NCBI GenBank assembly: GCA_034007705.1
Contig: JAVEQK010000001.1
Span: 186,001-250,000 of the forward strand
From: UBA10518 sp022837185
Lineage (GTDB): Bacteria > Desulfobacterota > Desulfobulbia > Desulfobulbales > Desulfobulbaceae
DNA: 64,000 bases
Direction of reading: 5' to 3'
Part shown: one piece after another, positions 8,813-17,566 of the stretch
Layout of the letters: each line of letters begins with the position of its first letter
How positions within the stretch are numbered: position 1 is the stretch's first letter
Program-made: the position numbers and the translations under genes
Notes under the pieces: generated by a model
What the model was told of the DNA's origin: nothing
Seen by the model: only the letters and a program-made list of their open reading frames with translations
The model's database searches: none

Positions 8813-10057
8813 ATGGCTGTCAGTTCGATTGAAGAGGTAATTGCCGATATCCAGGCGGGCAAAATGATTATCCTGGTTGACGACGAAGACCGGGAAAACG
8901 AAGGTGATCTGTGCATGGCCGCTGAGGCCGTGTCGGCCGAGGCCATCAACTTCATGGCCAGATACGGCCGGGGGCTGATCTGTCTGGCCTTGAGTCCGGA
9001 CATTGTCGAACAGCTTGGCCTGCCGATGATGGTCCAGAACAACAAGTCGCCCTACAAAACCGGCTTCACCATCAGCATCGAGGCCCGCACCGGGGTGACC
9101 ACCGGCATATCCGCCGCCGACCGGGCCCGGACCATTCAGGCGGCGGTGGATCCGAACGCCCAGCCGTACGACATCGTCAGCCCCGGACATGTTTTTCCGC
9201 TCAAGGCCCGCAAGGGCGGAGTCCTGGTCAGGACCGGCCAGACCGAGGGATCGGTTGACCTGGCCCGCCTCGCCGGCATGCGAACCGCCGGCATCATTTG
9301 TGAAATAATGAATGAAGACGGCACCATGGCCCGCATGCCGGATCTGGAGAAATTTGCCGCCCGCCATGACCTGAAAATCGCCACCGTTGCCGACCTGGTC
9401 GCCTACCGGCTGAGGAAGGACACCCTGGTGCACAGGGCCGCCGAGGCACGACTGCCCACCACCCATGCGGGTGAATTCAAAGTCATCATCTATACCAACG
9501 ATGTGGACGGGTTTGAGCATGTGGCCCTGGTGAAGGGGGAGATCGACCCGGAGAAGCCGGTCATGGTCCGTGTCCATTCCGAGTGTTTGACCGGCGATGT
9601 CTTCGGTTCGTCCCGGTGCGACTGCGGAGCCCAGTTGCACGCGGCCATGCAGATGGTCAACCAGGAGGGCCGGGGGGTGATCGTCTATATGCGGCAGGAG
9701 GGAAGGGGCATCGGCCTGGTGAACAAGCTCAGGGCCTATGAGCTGCAGGACAGCCAGGGGCTGGATACGGTCGAGGCCAATGTCAAGCTCGGCTTCAAGC
9801 CCGACCTCCGCGACTACGGCATCGGCGCCCAGATCCTCAGGGACCTCGGCGTCCGCCAGATGCAGCTCCTGACCAACAATCCGAAAAAGATTGTCGGTCT
9901 TGAGGGCTACGGTCTCAAGGTTGTCGACCGCTTTCCCATTGAAATCGTCACCGACGCGGACAACAAGGCGTACATGCGGACCAAGCGCGACAAGATGGGG
10001 CATCTGCTTGAACTGTACGGGGAAGCCTCGCTTGAGGATATATCCGGCGATCCGTGA
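8813..10057 (+). CDS. ribBA: Bifunctional 3,4-dihydroxy-2-butanone-4-phosphate synthase / GTP cyclohydrolase II
   Basis: The fused enzyme provides both precursor branches of riboflavin: the four-carbon unit from ribulose 5-phosphate and the pyrimidine from GTP. The ATG at 8813 (MAVSSIEEV) follows an AGGAG site and gives 414 residues. The RibB half has DDEDRENEGDL and TGISAADRARTI. The RibA half, from about residue 205, has the zinc site in SECLTGDVFGSSRCDCGAQ, RQEGRGIGLVNK, and GLDTVEANVKLGF. All the key motifs look intact, so both activities are predicted. Confidence 0.97.
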   Translation: MAVSSIEEVIADIQAGKMIILVDDEDRENEGDLCMAAEAVSAEAINFMARYGRGLICLALSPDIVEQLGLPMMVQNNKSPYKTGFTISIEARTGVTTGISAADRARTIQAAVDPNAQPYDIVSPGHVFPLKARKGGVLVRTGQTEGSVDLARLAGMRTAGIICEIMNEDGTMARMPDLEKFAARHDLKIATVADLVAYRLRKDTLVHRAAEARLPTTHAGEFKVIIYTNDVDGFEHVALVKGEIDPEKPVMVRVHSECLTGDVFGSSRCDCGAQLHAAMQMVNQEGRGVIVYMRQEGRGIGLVNKLRAYELQDSQGLDTVEANVKLGFKPDLRDYGIGAQILRDLGVRQMQLLTNNPKKIVGLEGYGLKVVDRFPIEIVTDADNKAYMRTKRDKMGHLLELYGEASLEDISGDP

Positions 10058-10110
10058 GAAACGGCGGCGGAGAAGGCAAGGATATCAACATACTGGACCA
10101 AGGCGGGAAT

Positions 10111-10575
10111 ATGGCTAATTTCATTGAAGGAAACCTGCAGGGGCAGGGCAGAAAGCTGGGAATCGTCGTTGCCCGGTTCAATTCGTTCATTTCGGAAAAA
10201 CTGCTGGAAGGCGCCCTGGACGCCCTGACCCGGTCCGGTGTCAAAAGTGAGGATATAGATGTCGCCCGCGTTCCGGGGGCCTTTGAGATACCGTTGGTCG
10301 CTCAGCGGATGGCAAGGGCGGGCAGGTACGATGCGGTCATCTGCCTTGGCGTCGTTATCCGTGGGGCCACTCCCCATTTCGATTACGTGGCGAGCGAAGT
10401 GGCCAAAGGGACGGCGCAGGTCATGCTGGATACCGGCGTTCCGGTGCTTTTCGGCGTCCTGACCACCGAAACCATTGAACAGGCCATTGAACGGGCCGGC
10501 TCCAAGGCCGGGAACAAGGGGTCTGAAGTCGCGGTCGGCGCCCTGGAGATGATCAATCTCATGACCGCCCTGTAA
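10111..10575 (+). CDS. ribH: 6,7-dimethyl-8-ribityllumazine synthase
   Basis: RibH condenses the RibA/RibD pyrimidine with the RibB butanone phosphate to give the lumazine used by RibE; the family forms icosahedral or pentameric shells. The chosen ATG at 10111 gives MANFIEGNLQGQGRKL, 154 residues. The motifs VARFNSFI, VPGAFEIPLVA and GVVIRGATPHFDYVASE are clear; the His in the last is the catalytic candidate. A longer reading back to 10054 overlaps ribBA and is less likely. Confidence 0.96.
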   Translation: MANFIEGNLQGQGRKLGIVVARFNSFISEKLLEGALDALTRSGVKSEDIDVARVPGAFEIPLVAQRMARAGRYDAVICLGVVIRGATPHFDYVASEVAKGTAQVMLDTGVPVLFGVLTTETIEQAIERAGSKAGNKGSEVAVGALEMINLMTAL

Positions 10576-10626
10576 GCCGGGCGTAATTGCCTTCCTGTCA
10601 GCCAAGGGAAATTCCGTTTACACGTC

Positions 10627-11046
10627 ATGGGATTGCGTCGCAAGTCCAGGGAAATCGCCCTGCAGTTTCTTTTCGGCCTGGACGTGAAAGGACTCTCCCT
10701 GGACCGGGAGGCCGTCGAAGGGGAACTTGACCGGTTCTGCAGGAATTTTGCCACGGGCAAAAAATCCTGGCCCTACGCCCTGCAGCTGATTCAGGGCATC
10801 TGTACCAACCGGGAGGCCATTGACCGGCAGCTTGTCCGCCATTCCCACAACTGGCGGCTTGAGCGCATGTCTCCCGTCGACCGAAATATCCTGCGGATTG
10901 CGGTGTACGAGATGCAGCATGAAGCCGAAGTCCCGGCCAGGGTGGCCATCAACGAGGCCCTTGAGATCGCCAAGCAGTATTCGATGCCTGATTCGGTGGC
11001 GTTCATCAACGGCATCCTGGACGCCCTGCAGGATGACGAAACCTGA
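10627..11046 (+). CDS. nusB: Transcription antitermination factor NusB
   Basis: NusB binds boxA RNA with ribosomal protein S10 to form the rRNA antitermination complex. The 139-residue all-helical product starts MGLRRKSREIALQFLF, carries the basic RNA-binding N-terminus, and ends with PARVAINEALEIAKQYSMPDSVAFINGILD, the family's most conserved segment. The ribH-nusB adjacency is common in proteobacteria. It lies 51 bases downstream of ribH. Its partner S10 (rpsJ) is also in this window. Confidence 0.95.
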   Translation: MGLRRKSREIALQFLFGLDVKGLSLDREAVEGELDRFCRNFATGKKSWPYALQLIQGICTNREAIDRQLVRHSHNWRLERMSPVDRNILRIAVYEMQHEAEVPARVAINEALEIAKQYSMPDSVAFINGILDALQDDET

Positions 11047-11127
11047 GCCCGCTTTGCCGGTGGAGGAAAAGGCCGGACGGCCAAATTCCCAGGCCCCGGC
11101 TGCTCCCTGATCAACACTCTGGACGAT

Positions 11128-13299
11128 ATGCCCCTGCCGAAAAAAGAAGAATCGAGGTTCCGCCGGGAGATCGCATCCCTTTTCACCCTGTTTCCCGCCC
11201 TGTTTCTGCTGCTCTGCCTGGTCAGCTATGCGGAGCCCCTGCTGGGCCCAGCGCCGGCCCTGCAGGCACCGGCGGACAACTGGTGCGGCACGGCGGGCTA
11301 TTACACCGCCCGCTCCCTCTTTGATTTTTTCGGCCTCATCGCCTTTGTCCCGGTCCTTGTACTGATTTATACTTCGGTGCGCTCCCTTATCCCCGGCAGC
11401 AGCGCCGCCGGACGGCTCGCTTTTCTGGTCGCCGGCATTTCCGGCATTCTTGTTTCCGGCAGCGGGCTGCTGGCCACCTTCCCGCACCTGTTCTTCCCTC
11501 CGGAATTCATCCGCCCCGGAGGATATCTGGGCGGTTTTATCTGGGAGATTCTCGGCGGGTTCATGGGCGGCGCCGGTTCGGTCCTGCTGCTTCTTCTGCT
11601 GCTGATCGTCTCGCTCATGGCCGCGGTGCGCTTCTCTCCCTTCGGCGCGCTGCGGTGGTTGTGGGTGATCACGAGGTCAATGGGGGGAAGAATACCCGTG
11701 AAGGCCCCGGTCCCGGCGAAGGCAAAAACTACGGGGGCCCGCAATCATGAACCGGCGGTGTCGGAGACGGTTCCGATCCCGGCCAGGAAGGAGAATGTTG
11801 TTCCCGCGGTCCATGAGCCGGTGCGCATCGAACATGTACCCGACACCGACGACGACGCATCTTTTGCGCCGCGACCGGCCAGGAGCGGCTCCTACCGCCT
11901 TCCTCCCCTGAATCTTCTCGATCGTCACGACCAGCAGGACATCGGCCTGGAAAAGGATCATTACTACAAGGCCAGTCAGACATTGATGGCCAAACTGGCC
12001 GACTTCGGGGTATCCGGAGAGGTCACGGGGATTTCGCCCGGTCCGGTGGTAACGACCTATGAATACGCCCCTGCTCCGGGGGTGAAGATCAACAAGATCG
12101 TCTCCCTGGCTGACGATCTGGCCATGGCTCTCAAGGCCGACCGGGTCAGGATCGTCGGTTCCATCCCCGGCAAGGCGGCCCTGGGCATCGAAATTCCCAA
12201 CCCGAAGCGGAAGACCGTCTATCTGCGCGACATATTAATGACGGAACAGTATCGCGACGCCACGTCCCGGTTAAGCGTGGCCCTCGGCCTTGACGTAGTC
12301 GGCAGGCCCGTGGTTGCCGACATAACGAAGATGCCTCACCTGCTCATCGCCGGGGCAACGGGCGCCGGCAAGTCCGTGGCCATCAACGCCTTCATCGCCT
12401 CGATCCTGTTCAAGGCGACACCGCTCGAGGTGCGGGTGCTGATGGTCGACCCCAAGCGGATTGAACTTTCGATCTACGAGGATATCCCCCATCTCCTTCA
12501 TCCCGTCGTCGTTGAACCGAAAATGGCCAGCCGCGCTCTGATGTGGGCGGTGAAGGAAATGGAGCGGAGGTACAGACTGCTGGAGGAAAAACGGGTCAAA
12601 TCCTTCGATTCATATAACGACCAGGCGGAAGTGGAGGAAAGACTTCCCTATATTGTGATCATCGTTGATGAACTGGCTGATTTGATGATGGTGGCGTCCA
12701 AGGACGTGGAAAGCTCCATAGCGCGCCTGGCCCAGATGGCCAGGGCGGCCGGGATGCATCTGATCCTGGCGACCCAGCGGCCTTCGGTCGACGTCCTGAC
12801 CGGCCTCATCAAGGCCAATTTTCCCACCCGCATATCATTCAAGGTCTCCTCCAAGGTCGACTCCCGCACCATCCTCGATCAGGGCGGGGCGGATCATCTT
12901 CTCGGCGACGGTGACATGCTGTTCTCACCGCCGGGCGCCGCCAAGCTAAAACGTATACACGGCGCCTATATTTCCGAGGCGGAAACGGAACGGCTGGTCG
13001 CCTTCATCAAGGAACAGGGCAAGGCGGAATATGATCAGTCCGTTCTGCAGGAGGTCGAGGAGGAACCGGACGACGGGAACAACGGAGGCGCCGGGGAATA
13101 CGATGACAGGTATGACGAAGCAGTGGCCGTGGTCACCGAGACGGGACAGGCCTCCATTTCCATGGTTCAGCGCCGGTTGCGGGTCGGATATAACCGGGCG
13201 GCGCGGATGATTGAAATGATGGAGCGGGAAGGAATCGTCGGGCCGTCTGACGGTTCCCGGCCCCGTGAAGTGCTGGTCCGTTCAAACTATTCCGACTGA
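11128..13299 (+). CDS. ftsK: DNA translocase FtsK
   Basis: FtsK pumps DNA at the division septum to clear the chromosome terminus. The 723-residue protein has about four membrane helices (roughly residues 17-34, 66-85, 96-118 and 135-168) and a charged linker rich in Pro/Ala (about 195-260). The motor domain carries Walker A GATGAGKS (about 409-416) and Walker B YIVIIVDELADL (about 506-517). A C-terminal winged-helix gamma domain (SISMVQRRLRVGYNRAARMIE) reads KOPS-type polar sequences. The short linker resembles SpoIIIE/short FtsK forms. It is followed by a weak terminator and the apr leader. Confidence 0.95.
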   Translation: MPLPKKEESRFRREIASLFTLFPALFLLLCLVSYAEPLLGPAPALQAPADNWCGTAGYYTARSLFDFFGLIAFVPVLVLIYTSVRSLIPGSSAAGRLAFLVAGISGILVSGSGLLATFPHLFFPPEFIRPGGYLGGFIWEILGGFMGGAGSVLLLLLLLIVSLMAAVRFSPFGALRWLWVITRSMGGRIPVKAPVPAKAKTTGARNHEPAVSETVPIPARKENVVPAVHEPVRIEHVPDTDDDASFAPRPARSGSYRLPPLNLLDRHDQQDIGLEKDHYYKASQTLMAKLADFGVSGEVTGISPGPVVTTYEYAPAPGVKINKIVSLADDLAMALKADRVRIVGSIPGKAALGIEIPNPKRKTVYLRDILMTEQYRDATSRLSVALGLDVVGRPVVADITKMPHLLIAGATGAGKSVAINAFIASILFKATPLEVRVLMVDPKRIELSIYEDIPHLLHPVVVEPKMASRALMWAVKEMERRYRLLEEKRVKSFDSYNDQAEVEERLPYIVIIVDELADLMMVASKDVESSIARLAQMARAAGMHLILATQRPSVDVLTGLIKANFPTRISFKVSSKVDSRTILDQGGADHLLGDGDMLFSPPGAAKLKRIHGAYISEAETERLVAFIKEQGKAEYDQSVLQEVEEEPDDGNNGGAGEYDDRYDEAVAVVTETGQASISMVQRRLRVGYNRAARMIEMMEREGIVGPSDGSRPREVLVRSNYSD

Positions 13300-13323
13300 A
13301 TCATCCTCAGCAGTTTTTTTTTT
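13294..13323 (+). terminator. Possible weak terminator after ftsK
   Basis: A short stem (ACTG/CAGT or CTGA/TCAG) overlaps the ftsK stop and is followed by eleven T residues (13313-13323). The T tract is strong but the stem is only about four base pairs, so function is uncertain. Confidence 0.4.
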
Positions 13324-13365
13324 AAGAATCCGATATTTCCGGTCGGCCCTGATCGACGATTTTTC

Positions 13366-13394
13366 TTGACATCCAACGTCCATCTCATTATATC
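13366..13394 (+). promoter_or_regulatory. Sigma70-type promoter for aprBA
   Basis: A perfect -35 TTGACA (13366-13371) and a -10 TATATC (13389-13394) lie 17 bases apart in the only gap over 300 bases in the window. Transcription starting near 13401 would give a leader of about 220 bases before aprB. Confidence 0.75.
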
Positions 13395-13405
13395 TTGAGA
13401 CGAGG

Positions 13406-13542
13406 AAAAATGAGTGACTGTTCATTTTTTTTCACGCTCAGTTTTAGGCGAAAAAAAGTAAATAAAATCACCTGCTCGGGCGATTGACGGCGACCCGGAA
13501 AAGAAGCCACACGGTGTAGCACCGTAAAGGTGTTCTTTTTTT
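13406..13542 (+). promoter_or_regulatory. Structured 5' leader of aprBA with competing hairpins
   Basis: Two sites show alternative pairings. First, AAAAATGA (13406-13413) pairs with TCATTTTT (13422-13429), while TGAGTGA (13411-13417) can instead pair with TCACGCTCA (13432-13440) with one bulge. Second, ACGGTG (13511-13516) pairs perfectly with CACCGT (13520-13525), or AGCACC (13518-13523) pairs with GGTGTT (13529-13534) just before CTTTTTTT (13535-13542), a terminator-like arrangement. I do not recognise a known riboswitch. Attenuation is an inference. Confidence 0.45.
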
Positions 13543-13621
13543 CGGATGATATAGAGAGTGGTTTATTTGGTTTTGCGCAAGCAAAGCTGTGTATGGAAAA
13601 TCCAAGTGAGGAGGTAGTTTA

Positions 13622-14050
13622 ATGCCAAGTTACGTAGATCCCGAAAAATGTGATGGTTGCAAGGGTGGCGATAAGACTGCCTGCATGTACATCTGCCCCA
13701 ACGACCTCATGGTCCTCAATGTTGAGGAAATGAAGGCCTACAACCAGGAGCCGGATGCATGCTGGGAGTGTTACTCCTGTGTCAAAATCTGCCCTCAGGG
13801 CGCTATCATGGTCCGAGGCTATGATGACTTCGTTCCCATGGGCGGCATGGTCCAGCCGATGCGGAGCTCCGATTCCATTATGTGGACCGTCAAATTCCGC
13901 AACGGGAATGTCAAGCGCTTCAAATTCCCGATTCGAACCACGGCTGAAGGTGCTGCCAACGAGTACGGCGGCCAGAAGGGCGCCAATCTTGATGACGAAT
14001 GTTTGTTCCTTGAAGCTCAAGTGCCCTCTCCTCAGAAACTGGCGAAGTAG
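13622..14050 (+). CDS. aprB: Adenylylsulfate (APS) reductase, beta subunit
   Basis: AprB passes electrons through two [4Fe-4S] clusters to the FAD of AprA, allowing reduction of adenylylsulfate to sulfite plus AMP in the cytoplasm. The 142-residue product has two ferredoxin-like cysteine sets, CDGCKGGDKTAC with CP, and CWECYSCVKICP. A C-terminal tail (about residues 95-142) wraps the alpha subunit in known structures. A strong site (gaggaggt) precedes the ATG. It is cotranscribed with aprA 59 bases downstream. The gene is diagnostic of dissimilatory sulfur metabolism. Confidence 0.97.
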   Translation: MPSYVDPEKCDGCKGGDKTACMYICPNDLMVLNVEEMKAYNQEPDACWECYSCVKICPQGAIMVRGYDDFVPMGGMVQPMRSSDSIMWTVKFRNGNVKRFKFPIRTTAEGAANEYGGQKGANLDDECLFLEAQVPSPQKLAK

Positions 14051-14109
14051 GCGTCTGGAGAAGGTTGCATCAGAATTGTTCTGAATATTTATCTTAAGGA
14101 GATTGAAAG

Positions 14110-16125
14110 ATGGCATTACCGAATAAGCCGAAAGGCGAGTTGAAAGCTGTTCCGAATCCGGAGATTCAGGAGCACGAGTGTGATGTGCTTATAGTAGGCG
14201 GCGGCATGGCTGCCTGCGGCGCCGCATTTGAAATCAAGAAGTGGGCCCCGGATGACATGAAAATCATCATGGTCGACAAGGCCGCCCTCGAGCGTTCCGG
14301 CGCTGTTGCCCAGGGCCTTTCCGCCATTAACACCTATATCGGCGAAAACCCCATCGAAAATTACGTAAAGATGGTGCGCAACGACCTGATGGGCGTTGTT
14401 CGCGAAGACCTCATCTACGACCTCGGCCGCCACGTTGACGAGTCCGTCAAGCTGTTCGAGGAATGGGGCCTGCCGGTCTGGAAGAAGGATGACCAGGGCA
14501 ACAACCTGGACGGCGCCAAGCCCGCTCCGAGCCTGCGTGAGGGGGGCCAGCCGGTACGGACCGGCAAGTGGCAGATCATGATCAACGGTGAGTCCTACAA
14601 GTGCATCGTTGCCGAGCCGGCCAAGAAGGCCTTGGGCGAAGAGAACGTTATCGAGCGCGTGTTCATCGTCAAGATGCTCCTGGACAAGAACGTTGACAAC
14701 CAGATCGCCGGCGCGGTAGGCTTCTCCGTCCGGGAAAACAAAGTCCATGTCTTCAAGTGCAAGACCGCCCTGGTTGCCTGCGGCGGCGCGGTCAATATTT
14801 TCCGTCCGCGTTCAACCGGCGAAGGCAAGGGCCGTGCGTGGTACCCCGTATGGAACGCCGGGTCCACCTACACCCTGTGTGCCCAGGTCGGTGCTACCCT
14901 GACCATGATGGAAAACCGCTTCACCCCGGCCCGCTTCAAAGACGGCTACGGCCCGGTTGGCGCCTGGTTCTTGCTGTTCAAGGCCAAAGTGCAGAACGGC
15001 CTCGGCGAATTCTATGCCAACAGCGATGCGGTGAAGGATGAACTGGGCAAATTCATGCCGTACGGCGCTTCTGCGGTTACGCCGACCTGTCTGCGGAACC
15101 ACCTGATGCTCAATGAATTGAAAGCCGGCCGCGGCCCGATCTACATGGCCACCGACGTTGCCCTCAACGCCTTCCTTGAAGAGAAGCGCGCTGCCGGCAT
15201 GGATGAGAAGGCCGTGCAGAAATTCTGGAAGCATCTCGAATCCGAGGCCTGGGAAGACTTCCTCGATATGTCCGTCGGTCAGGCCGGTCTCTGGGCCGGT
15301 GCCAATATCGAGCCGGAGAAGGTCGGTTCCGAGATCATGCCGACCGAACCGTACATGCTCGGCTCCCATTCCGGCTGCTGCGGCATCTGGACCTCCGGGC
15401 CGAGCGAGGATTGGGTCCCGGCAATCGACGGGCCGCGTTCCCATCAGTACAAGTGGGGCTATAACCGCATGACCACCGTTGACGGCCTGTTCACCGCCGG
15501 TGACGGTGTCGGCGCCTCCGGGCACAAGTTCTCCTCCGGTTCCCATGCCGAAGGCCGCATTGCCGCCAAGCAGATGGTCAAGTATGTTCGCGACCATGCG
15601 AGCTTCAACCCGGAATTGGCCCAGACCCCCCAGGAACTGGCCGATGAGATTTACGCACCGGTCAAGCTGTACTTGGAGCACGTAGCCAAGAGCACGGCCG
15701 CGGACGTCAACCCCAACTACTGCAAACCGGCCGGTTTGATGATGCGCCTGATGAAGGCCACCGACGAATACGGCGGCGGTGTTGCAACCTACTACATGAC
15801 CTCCGGCAAGCTGCTTAACATCTGTCTGGATCTTCTGCGCATGATGCGCGAGGATGCGGAAAAGATGGCGGCCGGCGACCTGCACGAACTGCTGCGGGCA
15901 TGGGAGAACTACCACCGCATCTGGTGTGTCGAGTCCCACATCCGCCACATCGAGTTCCGCAAGGAATCCCGCTACCCGGGCTTCTACTACAGGTCTGACT
16001 ACCCGACCTGTGACGACGAGAACTGGAAGGTGTTCGTCAACTCCACTTTCGATCCCAAGACCAAGGAGTGGAAGTGCGAGAAGGTCAACTGTGTCAACAT
16101 TTTTGAAACTGATCCGTGGCTGTAA
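14110..16125 (+). CDS. aprA: Adenylylsulfate (APS) reductase, alpha subunit
   Basis: AprA is the FAD-containing catalytic subunit that reduces APS to sulfite and AMP (or the reverse in sulfur oxidisers). The 671-residue protein has the dinucleotide-binding CDVLIVGGGMAACGAA (about residues 24-39). Also visible are the conserved SHSGCCGIWTSGPS segment and the FAD-binding GLFTAGDGVGASGHKFSSG near residue 460. It belongs to the fumarate reductase/succinate dehydrogenase flavoprotein superfamily. Codon choice is strongly biased to C-ending codons, fitting high expression. A strong hairpin terminator follows directly. sat is not adjacent, unlike the sat-aprBA order of many sulfate reducers. Confidence 0.98.
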   Translation: MALPNKPKGELKAVPNPEIQEHECDVLIVGGGMAACGAAFEIKKWAPDDMKIIMVDKAALERSGAVAQGLSAINTYIGENPIENYVKMVRNDLMGVVREDLIYDLGRHVDESVKLFEEWGLPVWKKDDQGNNLDGAKPAPSLREGGQPVRTGKWQIMINGESYKCIVAEPAKKALGEENVIERVFIVKMLLDKNVDNQIAGAVGFSVRENKVHVFKCKTALVACGGAVNIFRPRSTGEGKGRAWYPVWNAGSTYTLCAQVGATLTMMENRFTPARFKDGYGPVGAWFLLFKAKVQNGLGEFYANSDAVKDELGKFMPYGASAVTPTCLRNHLMLNELKAGRGPIYMATDVALNAFLEEKRAAGMDEKAVQKFWKHLESEAWEDFLDMSVGQAGLWAGANIEPEKVGSEIMPTEPYMLGSHSGCCGIWTSGPSEDWVPAIDGPRSHQYKWGYNRMTTVDGLFTAGDGVGASGHKFSSGSHAEGRIAAKQMVKYVRDHASFNPELAQTPQELADEIYAPVKLYLEHVAKSTAADVNPNYCKPAGLMMRLMKATDEYGGGVATYYMTSGKLLNICLDLLRMMREDAEKMAAGDLHELLRAWENYHRIWCVESHIRHIEFRKESRYPGFYYRSDYPTCDDENWKVFVNSTFDPKTKEWKCEKVNCVNIFETDPWL

Positions 16126-16150
16126 TCTTTTAGAGACACGATCGGATGAG

Positions 16151-16188
16151 AAAAATCTCCAGGCTCCTTCGGGGGCCTGGAGATTTTT
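16151..16188 (+). terminator. Intrinsic terminator of aprBA
   Basis: AAAAATCTCCAGGC pairs perfectly over 14 bases with GCCTGGAGATTTTT around a TTCG-capped loop, ending in a T run. It should end aprBA transcription before qmoABC. Confidence 0.9.
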
Positions 16189-16207
16189 CATATCAGCCAT
16201 TTTTTGG

Positions 16208-16235
16208 TTGAATTGAGGCGGGTTCCTGGTATAGA
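16208..16235 (+). promoter_or_regulatory. Probable promoter for qmoABC
   Basis: TTGAAT (16208-16213) and TATAGA (16230-16235) are 16 bases apart, between the apr terminator and qmoA. The boxes are imperfect but the placement is right for an independent qmo transcript. Confidence 0.55.
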
Positions 16236-16301
16236 AAAGAACTCGATTCATTTGAGCCAGAACGTAACTTTTATCAATACCAGCATATATGGAGGTTTGG
16301 C

Positions 16302-17555
16302 ATGAGCGACACTGCAGGAACTGGTGCTGTATTGGTTGTGGGCGGTGGCATTAGCGGCCTGACGGCTGCCCTGGAAGCTGCTGAAGTGGGAAACGATGTG
16401 TTTGTTATCGAAAAAAATCCCTCCTTCGGCGGCCGGGTTGCCCAGCTCAACCAGTATTTCCCTAAACTCTGTCCCCCGACCTGCGGACTCGAGATCAATT
16501 TCAGGCGCATCAAGGACAACCGCAGGGTCAGGACCTATTCCATGACCACGGTCAAGTCCATTTCCGGCGGACCAGGCAACTACGAGGTCCAACTGGTCAC
16601 CGCGCCCCGTTACGTCAATTCCAACTGTACCGCCTGCGGTGAATGCGCCAAAGTGTGCACCGACATGATCGACGATCCCTTTAACTTCGGGATGAACAAG
16701 ACCACCGCCATCCGCCTGCCCCATGAAATGGCCTTCCCCTATCGGTATGTCCTGGACAAGGAAGCCTGTTCGCCCGCTACCCTTGAGGCGATTAAAGAGG
16801 CCTGCAAGTATGACGCGGTTGACCTGGACATGCAGTCGGAGACGTTCACCATTCATGTCGGCTCCATTATCTGGTCAACCGGCTGGGATCCCTACGATGC
16901 CAAGAAAATGGACAATCTGAAGTTCGGCCAGTCCTCCGCCATCATCACCAATATGATGATGGAACGGCTCGCCGCCCCGAACGGCCCGACAAAGGGGAAA
17001 ATTCTCCGGCCCGGCGACAACAAGGAGCCGGAGTCCATCGCCTTTGTTCAATGCGCCGGGTCCCGTGATGAAAATCACCTCGAATACTGCTCTTATATAT
17101 GCTGCATGGCCACCTTCAAACATATGACCTACATCCGGGAACGATATCCCGAAGCCCAGATCTACGTATTTTACATTGATCTGCGCACTCCGGGGAGATA
17201 TGAGCATTTCCGCGAGAAACTCCTGGGAGATCCCAAGTCCCAGTTCATCAAGGGCAAGGTTGCCGATATCATCCCCGAGTCTGACGGAGGCGTCACCGTT
17301 GTGGCCGAGAACGCCCTCACCGGCGTCAAGATCCAGCAGAAAGTTGATTTGTGCGTCCTGGCTACCGGAATGCAGCCGGCTCTGGGTCAGACCGGCAAGT
17401 CTCTTGGGGTCAGGATGGACCCCAACGGGTTTGTCGTCAGTGATGCCGGCAAAGGGCAGTTTGCCGCCGGGTGCGCCAAATCGGCAGTTGACGTGTACAC
17501 AAGCGGCCAGTCTTCCACCGCAGCTGCCCTGAAAGCTATTCAGATCGGAAAATAG
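16302..17555 (+). CDS. qmoA: Quinone-interacting membrane-bound oxidoreductase, subunit QmoA
   Basis: QmoA is a cytoplasmic flavoprotein related to HdrA, part of the QmoABC complex thought to link the menaquinone pool to APS reductase. The 417-residue protein starts with an FAD-binding fold (VLVVGGGISGLTAALEAAE, about residues 7-25). It carries CPPTCGLEINF and a cysteine set NCTACGECAKVC (about residues 108-119). It is followed after five bases by the ribosome-binding site of qmoB. QmoA lacks the full multi-cluster domains of methanogen HdrA. Its position directly after aprBA supports the assignment. Confidence 0.96.
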   Translation: MSDTAGTGAVLVVGGGISGLTAALEAAEVGNDVFVIEKNPSFGGRVAQLNQYFPKLCPPTCGLEINFRRIKDNRRVRTYSMTTVKSISGGPGNYEVQLVTAPRYVNSNCTACGECAKVCTDMIDDPFNFGMNKTTAIRLPHEMAFPYRYVLDKEACSPATLEAIKEACKYDAVDLDMQSETFTIHVGSIIWSTGWDPYDAKKMDNLKFGQSSAIITNMMMERLAAPNGPTKGKILRPGDNKEPESIAFVQCAGSRDENHLEYCSYICCMATFKHMTYIRERYPEAQIYVFYIDLRTPGRYEHFREKLLGDPKSQFIKGKVADIIPESDGGVTVVAENALTGVKIQQKVDLCVLATGMQPALGQTGKSLGVRMDPNGFVVSDAGKGQFAAGCAKSAVDVYTSGQSSTAAALKAIQIGK

Positions 17556-17566
17556 GAGGTATGTCA

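Noticed and set aside
7379..10003. Minus-strand open frame of 874 codons over the riboflavin genes
   Set aside because: The sense genes have unmistakable RibE and RibBA motifs and ribosome-binding sites; the antisense frame crosses several gene borders.
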